A DNA stretch of 64,000 nt from an uncultured Oscillospiraceae bacterium (lineage in GTDB: Bacteria; Bacillota; Clostridia; Oscillospirales; Acutalibacteraceae). The notes beneath the pieces are model-generated. The model searched no databases and was not told the DNA's origin. It saw only the letters and a list, made by a program, of their open reading frames with translations. The DNA lies in NCBI GenBank assembly GCA_900540535.1, contig UQGM01000004.1, positions 1 through 64,000 of the forward strand, read 5' to 3'. Positions within the stretch are counted from its first letter, which is position 1, and every line of letters starts with the position of its first letter. Both the position numbers and the translations under genes were made by a program. Positions 1 through 9,336 of the stretch are shown one piece after another.

Positions 1-12
1 CAAAAAACAACT

Positions 13-60
13 ATAAGTGCCTGCGAGCAAGCTGAGCTTGCATCCAAGTCGCACACGCAC
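13..60 (-). repeat. Single hairpin unit of the interspersed short-hairpin repeat
   Basis: Positions 27-41 form a perfect 6-bp hairpin with a three-base loop. Read on the minus strand it is preceded by TGCGACTTGGAT. The same arm and linker sequence recurs in the arrays at 40957-41081 and 60450-60476, so this is an isolated copy in reverse orientation. The flanking ATAAGTGCCTGCGAGCAA (13-30) is repeated at 78-95, so the terminator just downstream seems to have been built from the same material. Confidence 0.6.
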
Positions 61-79
61 TGACAGCAAAAATAACCAT

Positions 80-122
80 AAGTGCCTGCGAGCAATTTTA
101 AACTGCTTGCAGGCACTTTTTC
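80..122 (+). terminator. Intrinsic terminator of an upstream gene outside the window
   Basis: AAGTGCCTGC (80-89) pairs with GCAGGCACTT (109-118), and a T-rich run follows. It would end a plus-strand transcript entering from the left. Confidence 0.65.
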
Positions 123-239
123 TTTTGCCGATTAAATTCTGTGTAAAATCTCAAAAAATAAACCTGTGAAAGTTTTTTAAACCTTACCAAATCAGCTTTT
201 GTGATATGTGCCGAAATATGCTGAAAAAATAAAAATCGG

Positions 240-268
240 TTGAAATATAGATGTAAATAGTTTATAAT
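240..268 (+). promoter_or_regulatory. Sigma-A promoter for the DUF1846 gene
   Basis: TTGAAA (240-245), a 17-bp spacer and TATAAT (263-268). The leader of about 125 nt contains a hairpin near 328-353 (CCGC...GCGG) ahead of the ribosome site at 386-394. Confidence 0.6.
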
Positions 269-400
269 TTTTCTTGATTTTTATTGTAACTCTAATGCGT
301 AAAATTGACATACTTTGAAAGCGGTCCGCAAGCACACTGGTGTCTGCGGGCGGTGTTTTTGTGTTTTGTTTTGCGGGATATTTTAAGGGAGGGGTATTCA

Positions 401-1885
401 GTGACAGCAATAGGATTTGACAATGACAAGTATATCGAGATGCAGTCGAAGTATATCAGAGAAAGGATTTCTCACTTCGGCAACAAGCTTTATCTGGAAA
501 TGGGCGGAAAGCTTTTCGATGATTTCCACGCTTCCCGTGTACTTCCGGGATTTCAGCCGGACAGTAAAATAAGAATGCTTCTCCACCTTGCCGATCAGGC
601 TGAGGTTGTAGTTGCCATCTGCGCTTCGGACATTGTAAAAAATAAGGTCAGAGGCGACCTTGGCATAACATATGATGACGATGTACTGCGCCTTATTGAT
701 GCATTCCGTGCAGCGGGACTTTATGTGGGCAGCGTGGTTCTTACCCAGTATTCTGGACAGCCTGCAGCTGACAAATTCAGAAACCGTCTTGCTGCTCTCG
801 GAATAAAGGTATATCTTCACTATCCCATTGAGGGTTATCCGGGAAATATTCCTCTCATTGCCAGTGAAGAAGGATTTGGCAAAAACGAATATGTCGAAAC
901 CACAAGACCTCTTGTAATAGTCACTGCTCCGGGCCCCGGAAGCGGAAAAATGGCAACCTGCCTTTCTCAGCTCTACCACGAATACAAGCGTGGCATAAAG
1001 GCAGGATATGCAAAGTTTGAAACTTTCCCCGTTTGGAATCTTCCCCTTAAGCACCCTGTAAACCTTGCCTACGAGGCTGCAACAGCTGACCTTAACGACG
1101 TCAATATGATTGATCCCTTCCATCTTGAGGCATACGGCAAAACCACTGTTAACTATAATAGAGACGTTGAAGTTTTCCCGGTTCTCAGCGCTATTCTTTC
1201 AAAGATCATGGGCGAATGTCCCTACAAATCTCCCACAGATATGGGTGTAAATATGGCAGGAAACTGCATTATTGATGACGACGCCTGCCGTGAGGCTTCA
1301 TGCCAGGAAATAATAAGACGTTACTATCAGGCACTCTGCGATAAACTTATGGGACGTGTTGATGAGGAAACAGTATATAAAGTTGAACTTCTCATGAGCA
1401 AAGCTGAAATAACAACCGATGACAGAAAGGTAGTTAAAGCTGCCAACGACAGAGCTGAGGAAACAGGAAATCCCGCCGCAGCAATAGAGCTCCCTGATGG
1501 TACCATAGTAACCGGAAAAACCAGCAATCTTTTGGGTGCTTCCGCAGCTGTTCTCCTTAACGCCCTGAAAAAGCTCGGAAAAATAGCTGATGAAAAGCTT
1601 CTTATTTCACCTGATATTATTGAGCCTATACAGGAACTTAAAACCTCAAATCTCGGCAACCACAATCCGAGACTTCACACTGATGAGGTACTCATTGCAC
1701 TGTGCATGAGTGCTGTTACCGATGAAACTGCAGCTCTTGCAATGGAGCAGCTTCCAAAGCTCAAGAGATGCGAGGCACATTCCTCTGTTATGCTCTCACA
1801 GGTTGATTCTTCTGTTTTCAGAAAGCTCGGACTTAACCTTACATGTGAGCCTAAATATCAGACCAAAAAGCTCTATCATAAATAA
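401..1885 (+). CDS. DUF1846 family protein
   Basis: Conserved Firmicutes protein of unknown biochemical role, 494 residues, the usual length of the DUF1846 family. I recognise it from its N-terminal FDNDKYIEMQSKYIRERI-type opening and the GPGSGKMATCLSQLYHEY segment, a phosphate-loop-like stretch followed by an invariant helix. The frame is open from 305, but the GTG at 401 is the better start: AGGGAGGGG lies 7 nt upstream, and the family begins right at this point. It is a single-gene unit between its own promoter (240-268) and a strong terminator (1897-1925). Family assignment is secure; function is unknown, and I infer none from the neighbours. Confidence 0.88.
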   Translation: MTAIGFDNDKYIEMQSKYIRERISHFGNKLYLEMGGKLFDDFHASRVLPGFQPDSKIRMLLHLADQAEVVVAICASDIVKNKVRGDLGITYDDDVLRLIDAFRAAGLYVGSVVLTQYSGQPAADKFRNRLAALGIKVYLHYPIEGYPGNIPLIASEEGFGKNEYVETTRPLVIVTAPGPGSGKMATCLSQLYHEYKRGIKAGYAKFETFPVWNLPLKHPVNLAYEAATADLNDVNMIDPFHLEAYGKTTVNYNRDVEVFPVLSAILSKIMGECPYKSPTDMGVNMAGNCIIDDDACREASCQEIIRRYYQALCDKLMGRVDEETVYKVELLMSKAEITTDDRKVVKAANDRAEETGNPAAAIELPDGTIVTGKTSNLLGASAAVLLNALKKLGKIADEKLLISPDIIEPIQELKTSNLGNHNPRLHTDEVLIALCMSAVTDETAALAMEQLPKLKRCEAHSSVMLSQVDSSVFRKLGLNLTCEPKYQTKKLYHK

Positions 1886-1896
1886 AAAAACAAACC

Positions 1897-1925
1897 AAAG
1901 ACCTGCTTTTACAGCAGGTCTTTTT
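1897..1925 (+). terminator. Intrinsic terminator after the DUF1846 gene
   Basis: Perfect 10-bp stem AAAGACCTGC/GCAGGTCTTT with a 7-nt loop, running into a T tract. Confidence 0.85.
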
Positions 1926-2108
1926 GCATATATATTTAAAGTACATCTTATCAAATGATATTCACCATATTTTCCTTCCACTTAAATGTTCATAAATCAT
2001 ATTTCTATATGTACATATTTATTTTATTTTTCAACATTTTACTGCATTTTTGTGCATATTATATATGTTAATCCGTTAAATTTTATGCACAAATCAGCTC
2101 GCCAAATA

Positions 2109-2137
2109 TTGTTAATAATATAGCAAAGTGATAGAAT
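2109..2137 (+). promoter_or_regulatory. Promoter of gdhA (extended -10)
   Basis: TTGTTA (2109-2114), 17-bp spacer, TAGAAT (2132-2137) preceded by TGA, an extended -10. The rest of 1926-2200 is very A/T-rich with no further gene. Confidence 0.5.
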
Positions 2138-2200
2138 ATTTAATTACAGCGGTATATAAATCAAAAATAATTAATCTCCGCTGCCCGAAGGGAGCTTTTT

Positions 2201-3550
2201 ATGAACAGCTACGTTTTAAAGGTAATTGAGAAAGTAAAAGAAAAGTATAGTTATGAACCGGAATTTGTACAGACGGTTGAGGAAGTTCTCACATCAGTTT
2301 CACCGGTTGTGGATGCACATCCCGAATATGAAAAAGTAGATTTGCTCGGACGTATGGTTGAGCCTGAACGTCAGTTTACATTCAGAGTTACATGGATGGA
2401 CGATAACGGCAACTGGCATACAAATACAGGATACCGCTTCCAGTTTAACGGCGCAATCGGCCCTTACAAGGGCGGACTTCGTTTTCATCCCTCAGTTTAT
2501 TCGAGTATAATCAAATTCCTTGGCTTTGAGCAGATTTTCAAAAACAGCCTTACAGGTCTTCCAATAGGCGGTGCAAAGGGCGGCTCCGACTTTGACCCCA
2601 GAGGTAAGAGCGATGCTGAAATTATGCGTTTCTGCCAGGCTTTCATGACCGCACTTTACCGCTATATCGGACCCGACGTTGACGTTCCTGCCGGAGATAT
2701 CGGTGTAGGCGGAAGAGAAATAGGCTACCTCTACGGTCAGTATCGCCGCCTCAAAGGTACATTTGAAAACGGTGTTCTTACAGGAAAAGGACTTACATAC
2801 GGCGGTTCACTTATCCGCCCCGAAGCTACAGGTTACGGCGCTGTTTACTATCTGACAGAGGTTCTCAAGCACGAAAATGACTCCATAGAGGGAAAGACTA
2901 TTGCTGTTTCAGGATTCGGCAACGTAGCATGGGGTATCTGCAAGAAGGCCGCACAGCTTGGCGCAAAGGTTGTTACACTTTCCGGCCCTGACGGATATAT
3001 CTATGACCCTGACGGAGTTACAACAGATGAAAAAATAAAGTATCTTCTTGAAATGCGTTCATCAGGCCGTGACAAGGTTCAGGATTATGCAGACAAATTC
3101 GGCTGCTCTTTCTTCCCCGGCGAAAAGCCCTGGAATGTAAAAGTTGACATTATGATGCCTGCTGCAACACAAAACGACGTCACTATGGAATGGGCTGAAA
3201 AGATTGCCGCAAACGGCGTTAAATATTATATCGAAGTTGCAAACATGCCCACAACAAACGATGCACTGTTCTATCTTATGGAGCAGAAGGATATAATCGT
3301 TGCTCCTTCAAAGGCAGTAAATGCCGGCGGTGTTGCCGTTTCAGCTCTCGAAATGAGCCAGAACAGCGAGCGCCTTGTATGGAGCGCAGATGAAGTTGAC
3401 GAAAAGCTCAAGGGCATTATGGAGAACATTCACAGAGTATCTGTTGAAGCTGCCGAAGAATTCGGACTCGGTTATAACCTTGTAGCCGGTGCAAACATTG
3501 CAGGCTTTAAAAAGGTTGCAACAGCCATGATGGAGCAGGGCTGCTTCTGA
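2201..3550 (+). CDS. gdhA: NADP-specific glutamate dehydrogenase
   Basis: Reductive amination of 2-oxoglutarate with ammonia to glutamate, the low-affinity ammonia-assimilation route common in gut anaerobes. The 449-residue length is typical of the hexameric class. The substrate/catalytic region is visible as GPYKGGLRFHPSV and LPIGGAKGGSDFDPRGKSD, followed by a Rossmann motif VSGFGNVAWG for NADP(H). A ribosome site AAGGGAG precedes the ATG. It is transcribed alone with a shared terminator toward phoR. Its presence fits an ammonia-rich habitat, which is relevant to the glutaminase-less GuaA at 18365-19669. Confidence 0.96.
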   Translation: MNSYVLKVIEKVKEKYSYEPEFVQTVEEVLTSVSPVVDAHPEYEKVDLLGRMVEPERQFTFRVTWMDDNGNWHTNTGYRFQFNGAIGPYKGGLRFHPSVYSSIIKFLGFEQIFKNSLTGLPIGGAKGGSDFDPRGKSDAEIMRFCQAFMTALYRYIGPDVDVPAGDIGVGGREIGYLYGQYRRLKGTFENGVLTGKGLTYGGSLIRPEATGYGAVYYLTEVLKHENDSIEGKTIAVSGFGNVAWGICKKAAQLGAKVVTLSGPDGYIYDPDGVTTDEKIKYLLEMRSSGRDKVQDYADKFGCSFFPGEKPWNVKVDIMMPAATQNDVTMEWAEKIAANGVKYYIEVANMPTTNDALFYLMEQKDIIVAPSKAVNAGGVAVSALEMSQNSERLVWSADEVDEKLKGIMENIHRVSVEAAEEFGLGYNLVAGANIAGFKKVATAMMEQGCF

Positions 3551-3568
3551 TTAAAACTAAATATCATA

Positions 3569-3605
3569 AAAAATGCTGTCTGCCGTAATGGCAGACAGCA
3601 TTTTT
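3569..3605. terminator. Bidirectional terminator between gdhA and phoR
   Basis: AAAATGCTGTCTGCC/GGCAGACAGCATTTTT with a 5-nt loop. T tracts lie on both strands, so it can end gdhA (plus) and phoR (minus). Confidence 0.9.
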
Positions 3606-3609
3606 GTTT

Positions 3610-5277
3610 TTACTGGTTGTCGTTATTCTTTTTGAAAGTTACGGTAATTTCAGTACCTTTTCCCGGCTCGCTCACCATGGAAATTTCCCCTCCATGATAC
3701 ATAACGCCGTGCTTTACAATTGAAAGACCGAGACCTGTACCGCCTATCTCCTTGGAATGGCTTTTATCAACTCTGTAAAATCTTTCAAAAACACGTTCCT
3801 GATGTTCCTGAGGAATACCGATTCCCGTATCTTTAACCTTCAGAACTATATTGTTTTCGTTTTCCTTTACGCTCACATTGACGCTGCCGTTTTCACGGTT
3901 ATACTTTATAGCGTTTTCGCAGAGATTATAGATAATATCAGTAAGTATTTGTCTGACTCCCACATACTCCGCTTTTTCACCCTCTACATTAACCGTAACG
4001 TGCTTTTTAGCTGCGTCAACTTTCAGCCTTTCGGCAGTTTCACAAGCAAGGGCATATAAATCCACTTTTTCCTTTTCATAAAACCTGCTCTTTTCGTCAA
4101 GAGCGGAAAGTTTTATGATATCCCCTACAAGAGTGATAAGATGTTTTGTCTCGTCATAAATAGACTTTGCAAAATCCTCCATTTCCTCTTTTTTCATATC
4201 CCCGTCCTTCATAAGCTCCGCAAAGCCGTAAATTGAAGTAAGGGGAGTTTTAAGCTCATGGGAAACATTGGCTGTAAACTCACGGCGAAGCTGTTCACGC
4301 TGTGCTTTTTCCGTTATATCAAGCAGCACTATAACTGCGCCGATTATCTCTCCGTCACGAAAAACGGGGTTTGCAATAAGGCTGTACTGACGTGAATGCT
4401 GGGTTATCTGACACTCGGAGTTATTGCCCTTGAGTGCCTCATCGACAGCGTCAATAACCTGAGTTGAACGGTATATTTTAAGAGCTGCAAGGCTTGTTTC
4501 GTCAGTTATATCAAGGAGCTTTTCCGCCGCCGCATTATAGGTAAGTATATCGGAATTGCTGTCAATTACCAGCAGTCCCTCACGCATATTGTCAGTAATA
4601 AGTTTAAACTCCTTCTGCTTTTGCTTTGCCTCATGGAGCTGATTTTCTATAACCAGCTTCTGACGGTTTATTTTTGTAAGCAAAGGCGCCAGCTCATCAT
4701 ATGTCTTATTGTTTTCGGGATTATCAAGGTCAAGGGCATTTATAGGCTTTAATATACTCTCAGAAAGCTTAATGGCAAGTATTGCCGAAAGTATAAGCGC
4801 CAAAAGGACAATTAAACATATGGGGCCTATAAGATCGGAGATAATTGCAAAAATTGTGCTGTGGGGAGATGAAAGCCTTAAAACTGAGCCGTCCGAAAAC
4901 TTTAAAGCATAGTAGATATTCTTCTGAGTCAAAGTATCGGAATAACGGCTGCTCATGCCCGTTCCGTAAAGAACCGCTTCTTTGAACTCCTCACGGTCGG
5001 CGTGATTACCCATTTTTGAGGCATCCGCCTGAGAATCAAATATTACCCCGCCGTCCTTTCCTATAACAGTAACACGTCGGCTGCCGAAATCATAATCCGC
5101 AATATTTTCGACTCCTGCATCTTCTATAACGCTTGCAATAAGTTCAGATTCCTCTTTGAGCTCCTGCTCAACCTGCTTTTCAAACTGATTAAACAAAACG
5201 CCGGTACTCATGGCAAGGCTTATTATCAGCACCGTGAAAGACACAAGACACGATGAAAGAAATATTTTCTTATTCAT
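3610..5277 (-). CDS. phoR: Phosphate-sensing histidine kinase PhoR
   Basis: Membrane sensor kinase of the phosphate-starvation two-component system, 555 residues. Two transmembrane segments (about 8-28 and 147-169) flank an extracytoplasmic domain. A HAMP-like linker, a PAS domain (about 225-320) and the dimerisation/phosphoacceptor box FTANVSHELKTPLTS with His340 follow. ATP-binding motifs are the N box (NLCENAIKYN), G1 (DTGIGIP) and G2 (GGTGLGLSIVKH). It overlaps phoP by 8 nt and is the last gene of the pst-pho unit, which supports the PhoR rather than a generic WalK/ResE assignment. Confidence 0.9.
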   Translation of the reverse strand: MNKKIFLSSCLVSFTVLIISLAMSTGVLFNQFEKQVEQELKEESELIASVIEDAGVENIADYDFGSRRVTVIGKDGGVIFDSQADASKMGNHADREEFKEAVLYGTGMSSRYSDTLTQKNIYYALKFSDGSVLRLSSPHSTIFAIISDLIGPICLIVLLALILSAILAIKLSESILKPINALDLDNPENNKTYDELAPLLTKINRQKLVIENQLHEAKQKQKEFKLITDNMREGLLVIDSNSDILTYNAAAEKLLDITDETSLAALKIYRSTQVIDAVDEALKGNNSECQITQHSRQYSLIANPVFRDGEIIGAVIVLLDITEKAQREQLRREFTANVSHELKTPLTSIYGFAELMKDGDMKKEEMEDFAKSIYDETKHLITLVGDIIKLSALDEKSRFYEKEKVDLYALACETAERLKVDAAKKHVTVNVEGEKAEYVGVRQILTDIIYNLCENAIKYNRENGSVNVSVKENENNIVLKVKDTGIGIPQEHQERVFERFYRVDKSHSKEIGGTGLGLSIVKHGVMYHGGEISMVSEPGKGTEITVTFKKNNDNQ

Positions 5278-5953
5278 TTTTTACACCGCCGATTTTATAT
5301 CCTATTCCTTTTACTGTTTCAATAAGATTTCCCGCTTCTCCTAATTTACGGCGAAGCTTTGTAACATGAACGTCAACGGTGCGGTTCTCTCCGTCAAACT
5401 CATAGCCCCATATACGGCTGTAAATTGCGTCACGGCTTAAAACCACTCCGTCCGCTTCCAAAAGAGCGCACAAAAGCTCAAATTCCTTAAAGGAAAGTAC
5501 CACCGGTTCACCGTTTACCTCAACAATATGTTTCTGTGGATTTACTCTGAGCGGTCCAACTACAAAGTCGGGAGTTTTTACCGGAGCTTCCTTATATCGG
5601 CGAAGCACCGCCTTTATTCTCGAAATAAGCTCCATCATACCAAAGGGCTTTGATATGTAATCATCAGCACCCATATCGAGTCCGGTGACTTTATCGTATT
5701 CGCTGCCCTTTGCTGTGAGCATTATAACAGGTATGCTCTTTGTATCCGCACCGCTGCGGATTTTTTTGAGAATGGTAAGTCCGTCCTCTCCCGGAAGCAT
5801 TATGTCAAGAAGTATCATTTCCGGCTTTTCCTTTTTAAGAGCTTCCCAAAAAGACTCCGATGAAGAAAAGTCGCATGTATCAAAACCCTCTTTTGAAAGA
5901 GCGTAACAAATAAGCTTTCTTATGTTCTGATCGTCTTCAACCAAATAAATCAT
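5270..5953 (-). CDS. phoP: OmpR-family response regulator PhoP/PhoB
   Basis: DNA-binding partner of PhoR, 227 residues. The receiver domain has acidic residues EDD near the start, the phosphoacceptor Asp50 in ILLDIMLPGEDG and the conserved Lys in MLTAKG. The C-terminal winged helix ends with TVDVHVTKLRRKLG and a GIGYK hairpin typical of the OmpR/PhoB class. AGGAGGG lies directly before the ATG. It sits between phoU and phoR and probably activates the pst promoter at 10212-10267, where direct TTAACA repeats are present. Confidence 0.92.
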   Translation of the reverse strand: MIYLVEDDQNIRKLICYALSKEGFDTCDFSSSESFWEALKKEKPEMILLDIMLPGEDGLTILKKIRSGADTKSIPVIMLTAKGSEYDKVTGLDMGADDYISKPFGMMELISRIKAVLRRYKEAPVKTPDFVVGPLRVNPQKHIVEVNGEPVVLSFKEFELLCALLEADGVVLSRDAIYSRIWGYEFDGENRTVDVHVTKLRRKLGEAGNLIETVKGIGYKIGGVKNE

Positions 5954-6000
5954 GTTTTATCCCTCCTGATTTATATAGGGTCAACCTCTTTGCTGTAACT

Positions 6001-6029
6001 ATTATACACTAAAAGGGATAAAAAGTAAT
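6001..6029 (-). promoter_or_regulatory. Possible internal promoter for phoPR
   Basis: On the minus strand there is a perfect TATAAT (complement of 6001-6006) with a weak ATTACT 17 bp upstream. It lies in the 75-nt gap between phoU and phoP, the largest gap inside this part of the unit, so basal phoPR expression from here is plausible. Confidence 0.4.
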
Positions 6030-6673
6030 CATGCCTTTACATGGGTATCGGTTATTGAATATTCAACCCACTCAGCAATATTTACCGCATGGTCGCCTAT
6101 ACGCTCAAAGTACTTTGCAATCATGAGAATATCAAGATAAATTTCTCCCTCTTCGGGATTGTCACAGATTGCCTTTGTAAGCTCATCCTTTACCTTGAGG
6201 AAAAGCTCATCTACGGTATCGTCACGTTTCATGACCTTATGTGTCATGTCAAGATCCCTTTTAACAAAGGAGTCAACGCTTTCGGTTACCATCTTTTTGG
6301 TTGCGCTTGCCATATCAACAATATGGGCTGCTATTCCCTTACTGTCAGAGCCTACAAACTTGAGTATTTCGGCTATATCCGCCGCCTGATCTCCTATTCT
6401 CTCCATATCGGAAATCATTCTGAGTGCCGCAGAAATCATTCTGAGATCTCCTGCAACGGGCTGCTGATGAAGAAGCAGCTTCATTGAAAGGGACTCGATC
6501 TCCCTCTCCTTTTCGTCAATAAGTCTTTCGGTTTCCTTGATTTTATCAATGAGGGTTTTATCTCCGTCGTTAAGGCATTTTGCCGCCGCCGAAATCGCCT
6601 CTTCACACAGAGCTCCCATTTTTACAAGCTCAAGATTTAAAGTGCTCAGCTGTTTGTCAAAATATGATCTCAT
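6029..6673 (-). CDS. phoU: Phosphate signalling protein PhoU
   Basis: Cytoplasmic all-helical regulator of 214 residues that links the PstSCAB importer to PhoR and limits phosphate uptake. Two PhoU repeats are visible (about 10-95 and 110-205), each with the E/D-rich metal-binding signature, for example MISDMERIGDQAADIAE and AKYFERIGDHAVNIAEW. It begins 2 nt after the pstB stop, so translational coupling is likely. Length and repeats match the family exactly. Confidence 0.95.
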   Translation of the reverse strand: MRSYFDKQLSTLNLELVKMGALCEEAISAAAKCLNDGDKTLIDKIKETERLIDEKEREIESLSMKLLLHQQPVAGDLRMISAALRMISDMERIGDQAADIAEILKFVGSDSKGIAAHIVDMASATKKMVTESVDSFVKRDLDMTHKVMKRDDTVDELFLKVKDELTKAICDNPEEGEIYLDILMIAKYFERIGDHAVNIAEWVEYSITDTHVKA

Positions 6674-6675
6674 GT

Positions 6676-7428
6676 TTATCCGAACCTTCCTGTAATATAA
6701 TCTTCTGTTCTCTTATCTGAGGGAGTTGAGAACATTTTCTCTGTATCGTCAAACTCGATTACTTCGCCTAAAAGGAAAAATGCGGTTTTATCTGCAATTC
6801 TAAGAGCCTGCTGCATATTGTGTGTGACAATGATTATTGTGTACTGCTTTTTAAGCTCCAGCACAAGCTCCTCAATCTTTGAAGTGGATATGGGGTCAAG
6901 GGCTGAGGTAGGTTCGTCCATTAAAAGCACTTCAGGCTCAACTGCCAATGCTCTTGCAATGCAAAGACGCTGCTGCTGTCCGCCTGACATACTAAGAGCG
7001 CTCTTTTTAAGTCTGTCCTTGCACTCATCCCAGATTGCAGCCTGCTTTAAACTGCGCTCAACTATTTCATCAAGCACAACCTTTGAACGCACACCGTGGA
7101 TTCTCGGTCCGTAGGCGATATTGTCATAAATGCTCATGGGGAAGGGATTGGGCTTCTGGAAAACCATGCCGACTCTTTTACGAAGAAGGTTTACGTCCAT
7201 ATCTCCGTAGATATCCTCACCCTCAAGAGTTACCTGTCCTTCAATTCTGCATCCCTCTACAAGGTCATTCATGCGGTTGAGGGTTTTGAGATAAGTTGAT
7301 TTACCGCATCCGGAAGGTCCGATTAAAGCCGTTATCTGATTCTGCGGTATTTCCATTGTTACGCCCTTAAGGGCTTCGTTATTACCATACCAGAGTCTGA
7401 GGTCCTTTGTTTCTATAATACCTGACAT
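6676..7428 (-). CDS. pstB: Phosphate ABC transporter ATP-binding protein
   Basis: ATPase of the high-affinity phosphate importer, 250 residues. Walker A is GPSGCGKST, the signature is SMSGGQQQRLCIARAL and Walker B is LLMDEPTSALDP, with the PstB-specific MVFQKPNPFPMSIYDN Q-loop. The frame extends 17 codons further upstream, but the ATG at 7428 has AGGAGA at the right spacing and gives the usual length, so I use it. It lies between pstA and phoU in the operon. Confidence 0.95.
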   Translation of the reverse strand: MSGIIETKDLRLWYGNNEALKGVTMEIPQNQITALIGPSGCGKSTYLKTLNRMNDLVEGCRIEGQVTLEGEDIYGDMDVNLLRKRVGMVFQKPNPFPMSIYDNIAYGPRIHGVRSKVVLDEIVERSLKQAAIWDECKDRLKKSALSMSGGQQQRLCIARALAVEPEVLLMDEPTSALDPISTSKIEELVLELKKQYTIIIVTHNMQQALRIADKTAFFLLGEVIEFDDTEKMFSTPSDKRTEDYITGRFG

Positions 7429-7441
7429 ATATATTCTCCTA

Positions 7442-8296
7442 TCATTTTTTGAGCTTTCGTCCTGCAAGCTTCGCTGCAAAGTTGATTATAAAGGTGAGCA
7501 CAAGAAGGATTGCCGCAATTGCAAAGGCAACCTCAAATTCGCCTCTCTCCTTTGCATAGATGTACATTGCAACAGTAAGGGTGGCTCCGGGATTTCCGGG
7601 CTTAATGGCATCTATGAAATTCATGATATTGTTTGCCATACCCGCTGTAAATAGCAGAGCCGCCGATTCGCCTACAATTCGTCCAACTGCAAGAATGCAG
7701 CCTGTGACGATTCCGTCAACTGAGCAGGGCAGAACAACTGTGCGTATCATATGCCATTTGCCCGCTCCCAGTCCCAAAGCTCCTTCACGATAGCTTTGCG
7801 GAACAGTTTTAAGGCTTTCCTGAGTTGTTCTGATAATGGTCGGAAGAGTAACCACAACAAGTGTAAGGCTTCCTGCAAGGATACTGTATTCGAGAGAGCA
7901 GAACTGCACGAAGAAAAGCATACCTACAAGACCGTAAATAATAGACGGAATACCTGCAAGGGTTTCTGTTGCAAACTCGATTACGGACACAAGTTTTTGA
8001 TTTTTGGCGTATTCCGTAAGATAAATTGCAGCGCCTACACCAAGAGGCAGTACAATAATCAGTGTGATTACTACAATATATATGGTGTTTAAGATATTGG
8101 GAAGAATGCCTATGGTATCTTTTAAAAAGCTTGGGGAGGTACTTAAAAGCTCCCAGGTTATGTTGCCGAGACCACGGTAGAAAATATAGATTATAAGTCC
8201 CGCAAGCAGTGCACAGGTAAGTCCTGCGGCGGCATACATAAGCACATGAAGAATAAGACGATAGGCTCTTCGCTTTAATGATAATTTATTTTTCAC
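7442..8296 (-). CDS. pstA: Phosphate ABC transporter permease PstA
   Basis: Second membrane subunit of the Pst importer, 284 residues, six predicted helices. The inner-membrane component EAA-like loop is visible as REGALGLGAGKWHMIRTVVLP. I place the start at the GTG at 8296, where GAGGCG sits 7 nt upstream; it lies just after the pstC stop. An alternative start 16 codons upstream would overlap pstC and has no good ribosome site. Confidence 0.92.
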   Translation of the reverse strand: MKNKLSLKRRAYRLILHVLMYAAAGLTCALLAGLIIYIFYRGLGNITWELLSTSPSFLKDTIGILPNILNTIYIVVITLIIVLPLGVGAAIYLTEYAKNQKLVSVIEFATETLAGIPSIIYGLVGMLFFVQFCSLEYSILAGSLTLVVVTLPTIIRTTQESLKTVPQSYREGALGLGAGKWHMIRTVVLPCSVDGIVTGCILAVGRIVGESAALLFTAGMANNIMNFIDAIKPGNPGATLTVAMYIYAKERGEFEVAFAIAAILLVLTFIINFAAKLAGRKLKK

Positions 8297-8306
8297 TTTT
8301 ATCGCC

Positions 8307-9209
8307 TCATTTCTTTTTACGTTTAAGGAGCTTATTAAGCACAAGATTTATTATCATGATGAATATGAACAGCACAAGAGCTATTGAAAACAGCGCCTGA
8401 CGCTGAAGTCCGCTGGAATAGGACATCTCACTGGCAACGGCAGTTGTAAGGAAGCGAACGCTTGTAAATATTCCCGGCATATTGGGAACGTTGCCCGATA
8501 CCATCATAACCGCCATGGCTTCACCTATGGCTCTGCCGATACCGAGAACAACCGATGTTGCAATACCGCCTTTTGCCGCAGGCACCGTCACTTTGAAAAC
8601 AGTCTCGGTTTTTGTAGCTCCCAGTGCAAGGCTCGCCTCTTCATATTCGGGAGGCACAGCCTTCAAAGCAGTTTCTGAAACACTTATTATGGACGGAAGA
8701 ATCATAATCGCAAGAACGATTATAGCGGAGAAAAGATTCGCTCCGTCGGGAAGATTAAAGGCTTCTCTCACTGCTGGAACAAGCACAATCATACCGATAA
8801 GACCGTAGACAACGGAGGGGATGCCTGCAAGCAGGTCAACGGCAGGTCTGACAGTTTTTGCAAGACGTTTGGGAGCAATCTTTGCAAGGAAAATAGCTGT
8901 CAGAAGTCCGATAGGCACACCGATAATTACGGCGCCCAGGGTACCCCAGACTGATGTCATTATAAACGGAAGTATTCCGTATAGGGGATCAGAGGATGTG
9001 GGACTCCAAACTTTACCGAATAAAAAGTCTATAAGTCCGATTTCACGAATTGCGGGAAGTCCCGATATTACAAGATAAACCGTTATGAACAGAACACATG
9101 CCACTGCAAGGAATCCGCAAATCATGAAGAAAAAATTCATCGCCTTTTCGGCTTTCGATAAAAACTTCTTTGATTTACTCATATAAAATGCTGTCGGATA
9201 TGTCGGCAT
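8307..9209 (-). CDS. pstC: Phosphate ABC transporter permease PstC
   Basis: First membrane subunit of the Pst importer, 300 residues with six helices. The EAA-loop is EEASLALGATKTETVFKVTVP. A first hydrophobic segment at about 26-49 precedes a periplasmic loop. The ATG at 9209 has an AGAGG-type site upstream; a later ATG nine codons in has none. It is separated from pstS by a hairpin terminator that probably lets only part of the transcripts through, giving more PstS than PstC. Confidence 0.93.
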   Translation of the reverse strand: MPTYPTAFYMSKSKKFLSKAEKAMNFFFMICGFLAVACVLFITVYLVISGLPAIREIGLIDFLFGKVWSPTSSDPLYGILPFIMTSVWGTLGAVIIGVPIGLLTAIFLAKIAPKRLAKTVRPAVDLLAGIPSVVYGLIGMIVLVPAVREAFNLPDGANLFSAIIVLAIMILPSIISVSETALKAVPPEYEEASLALGATKTETVFKVTVPAAKGGIATSVVLGIGRAIGEAMAVMMVSGNVPNMPGIFTSVRFLTTAVASEMSYSSGLQRQALFSIALVLFIFIMIINLVLNKLLKRKKK

Positions 9210-9283
9210 TAAATCATTTTCCTCTTTTATAACCGCCAGATCCGCTACCTTTCTTTATATTTCACACTCAATATTATTTCATG

Positions 9284-9316
9284 AACAAAAGCGCATCCAC
9301 CCTTGAGCAGATGCGC
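9284..9316 (-). terminator. Attenuating terminator between pstS and pstC
   Basis: On the minus strand GCGCATC...GATGCGC (9291-9316) is followed by TTTTGTT. The position between the binding-protein gene and the permease genes is the classical site for stoichiometric read-through control. Confidence 0.65.
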
Positions 9317-9336
9317 AGGATTTTTTTAAGATGCTG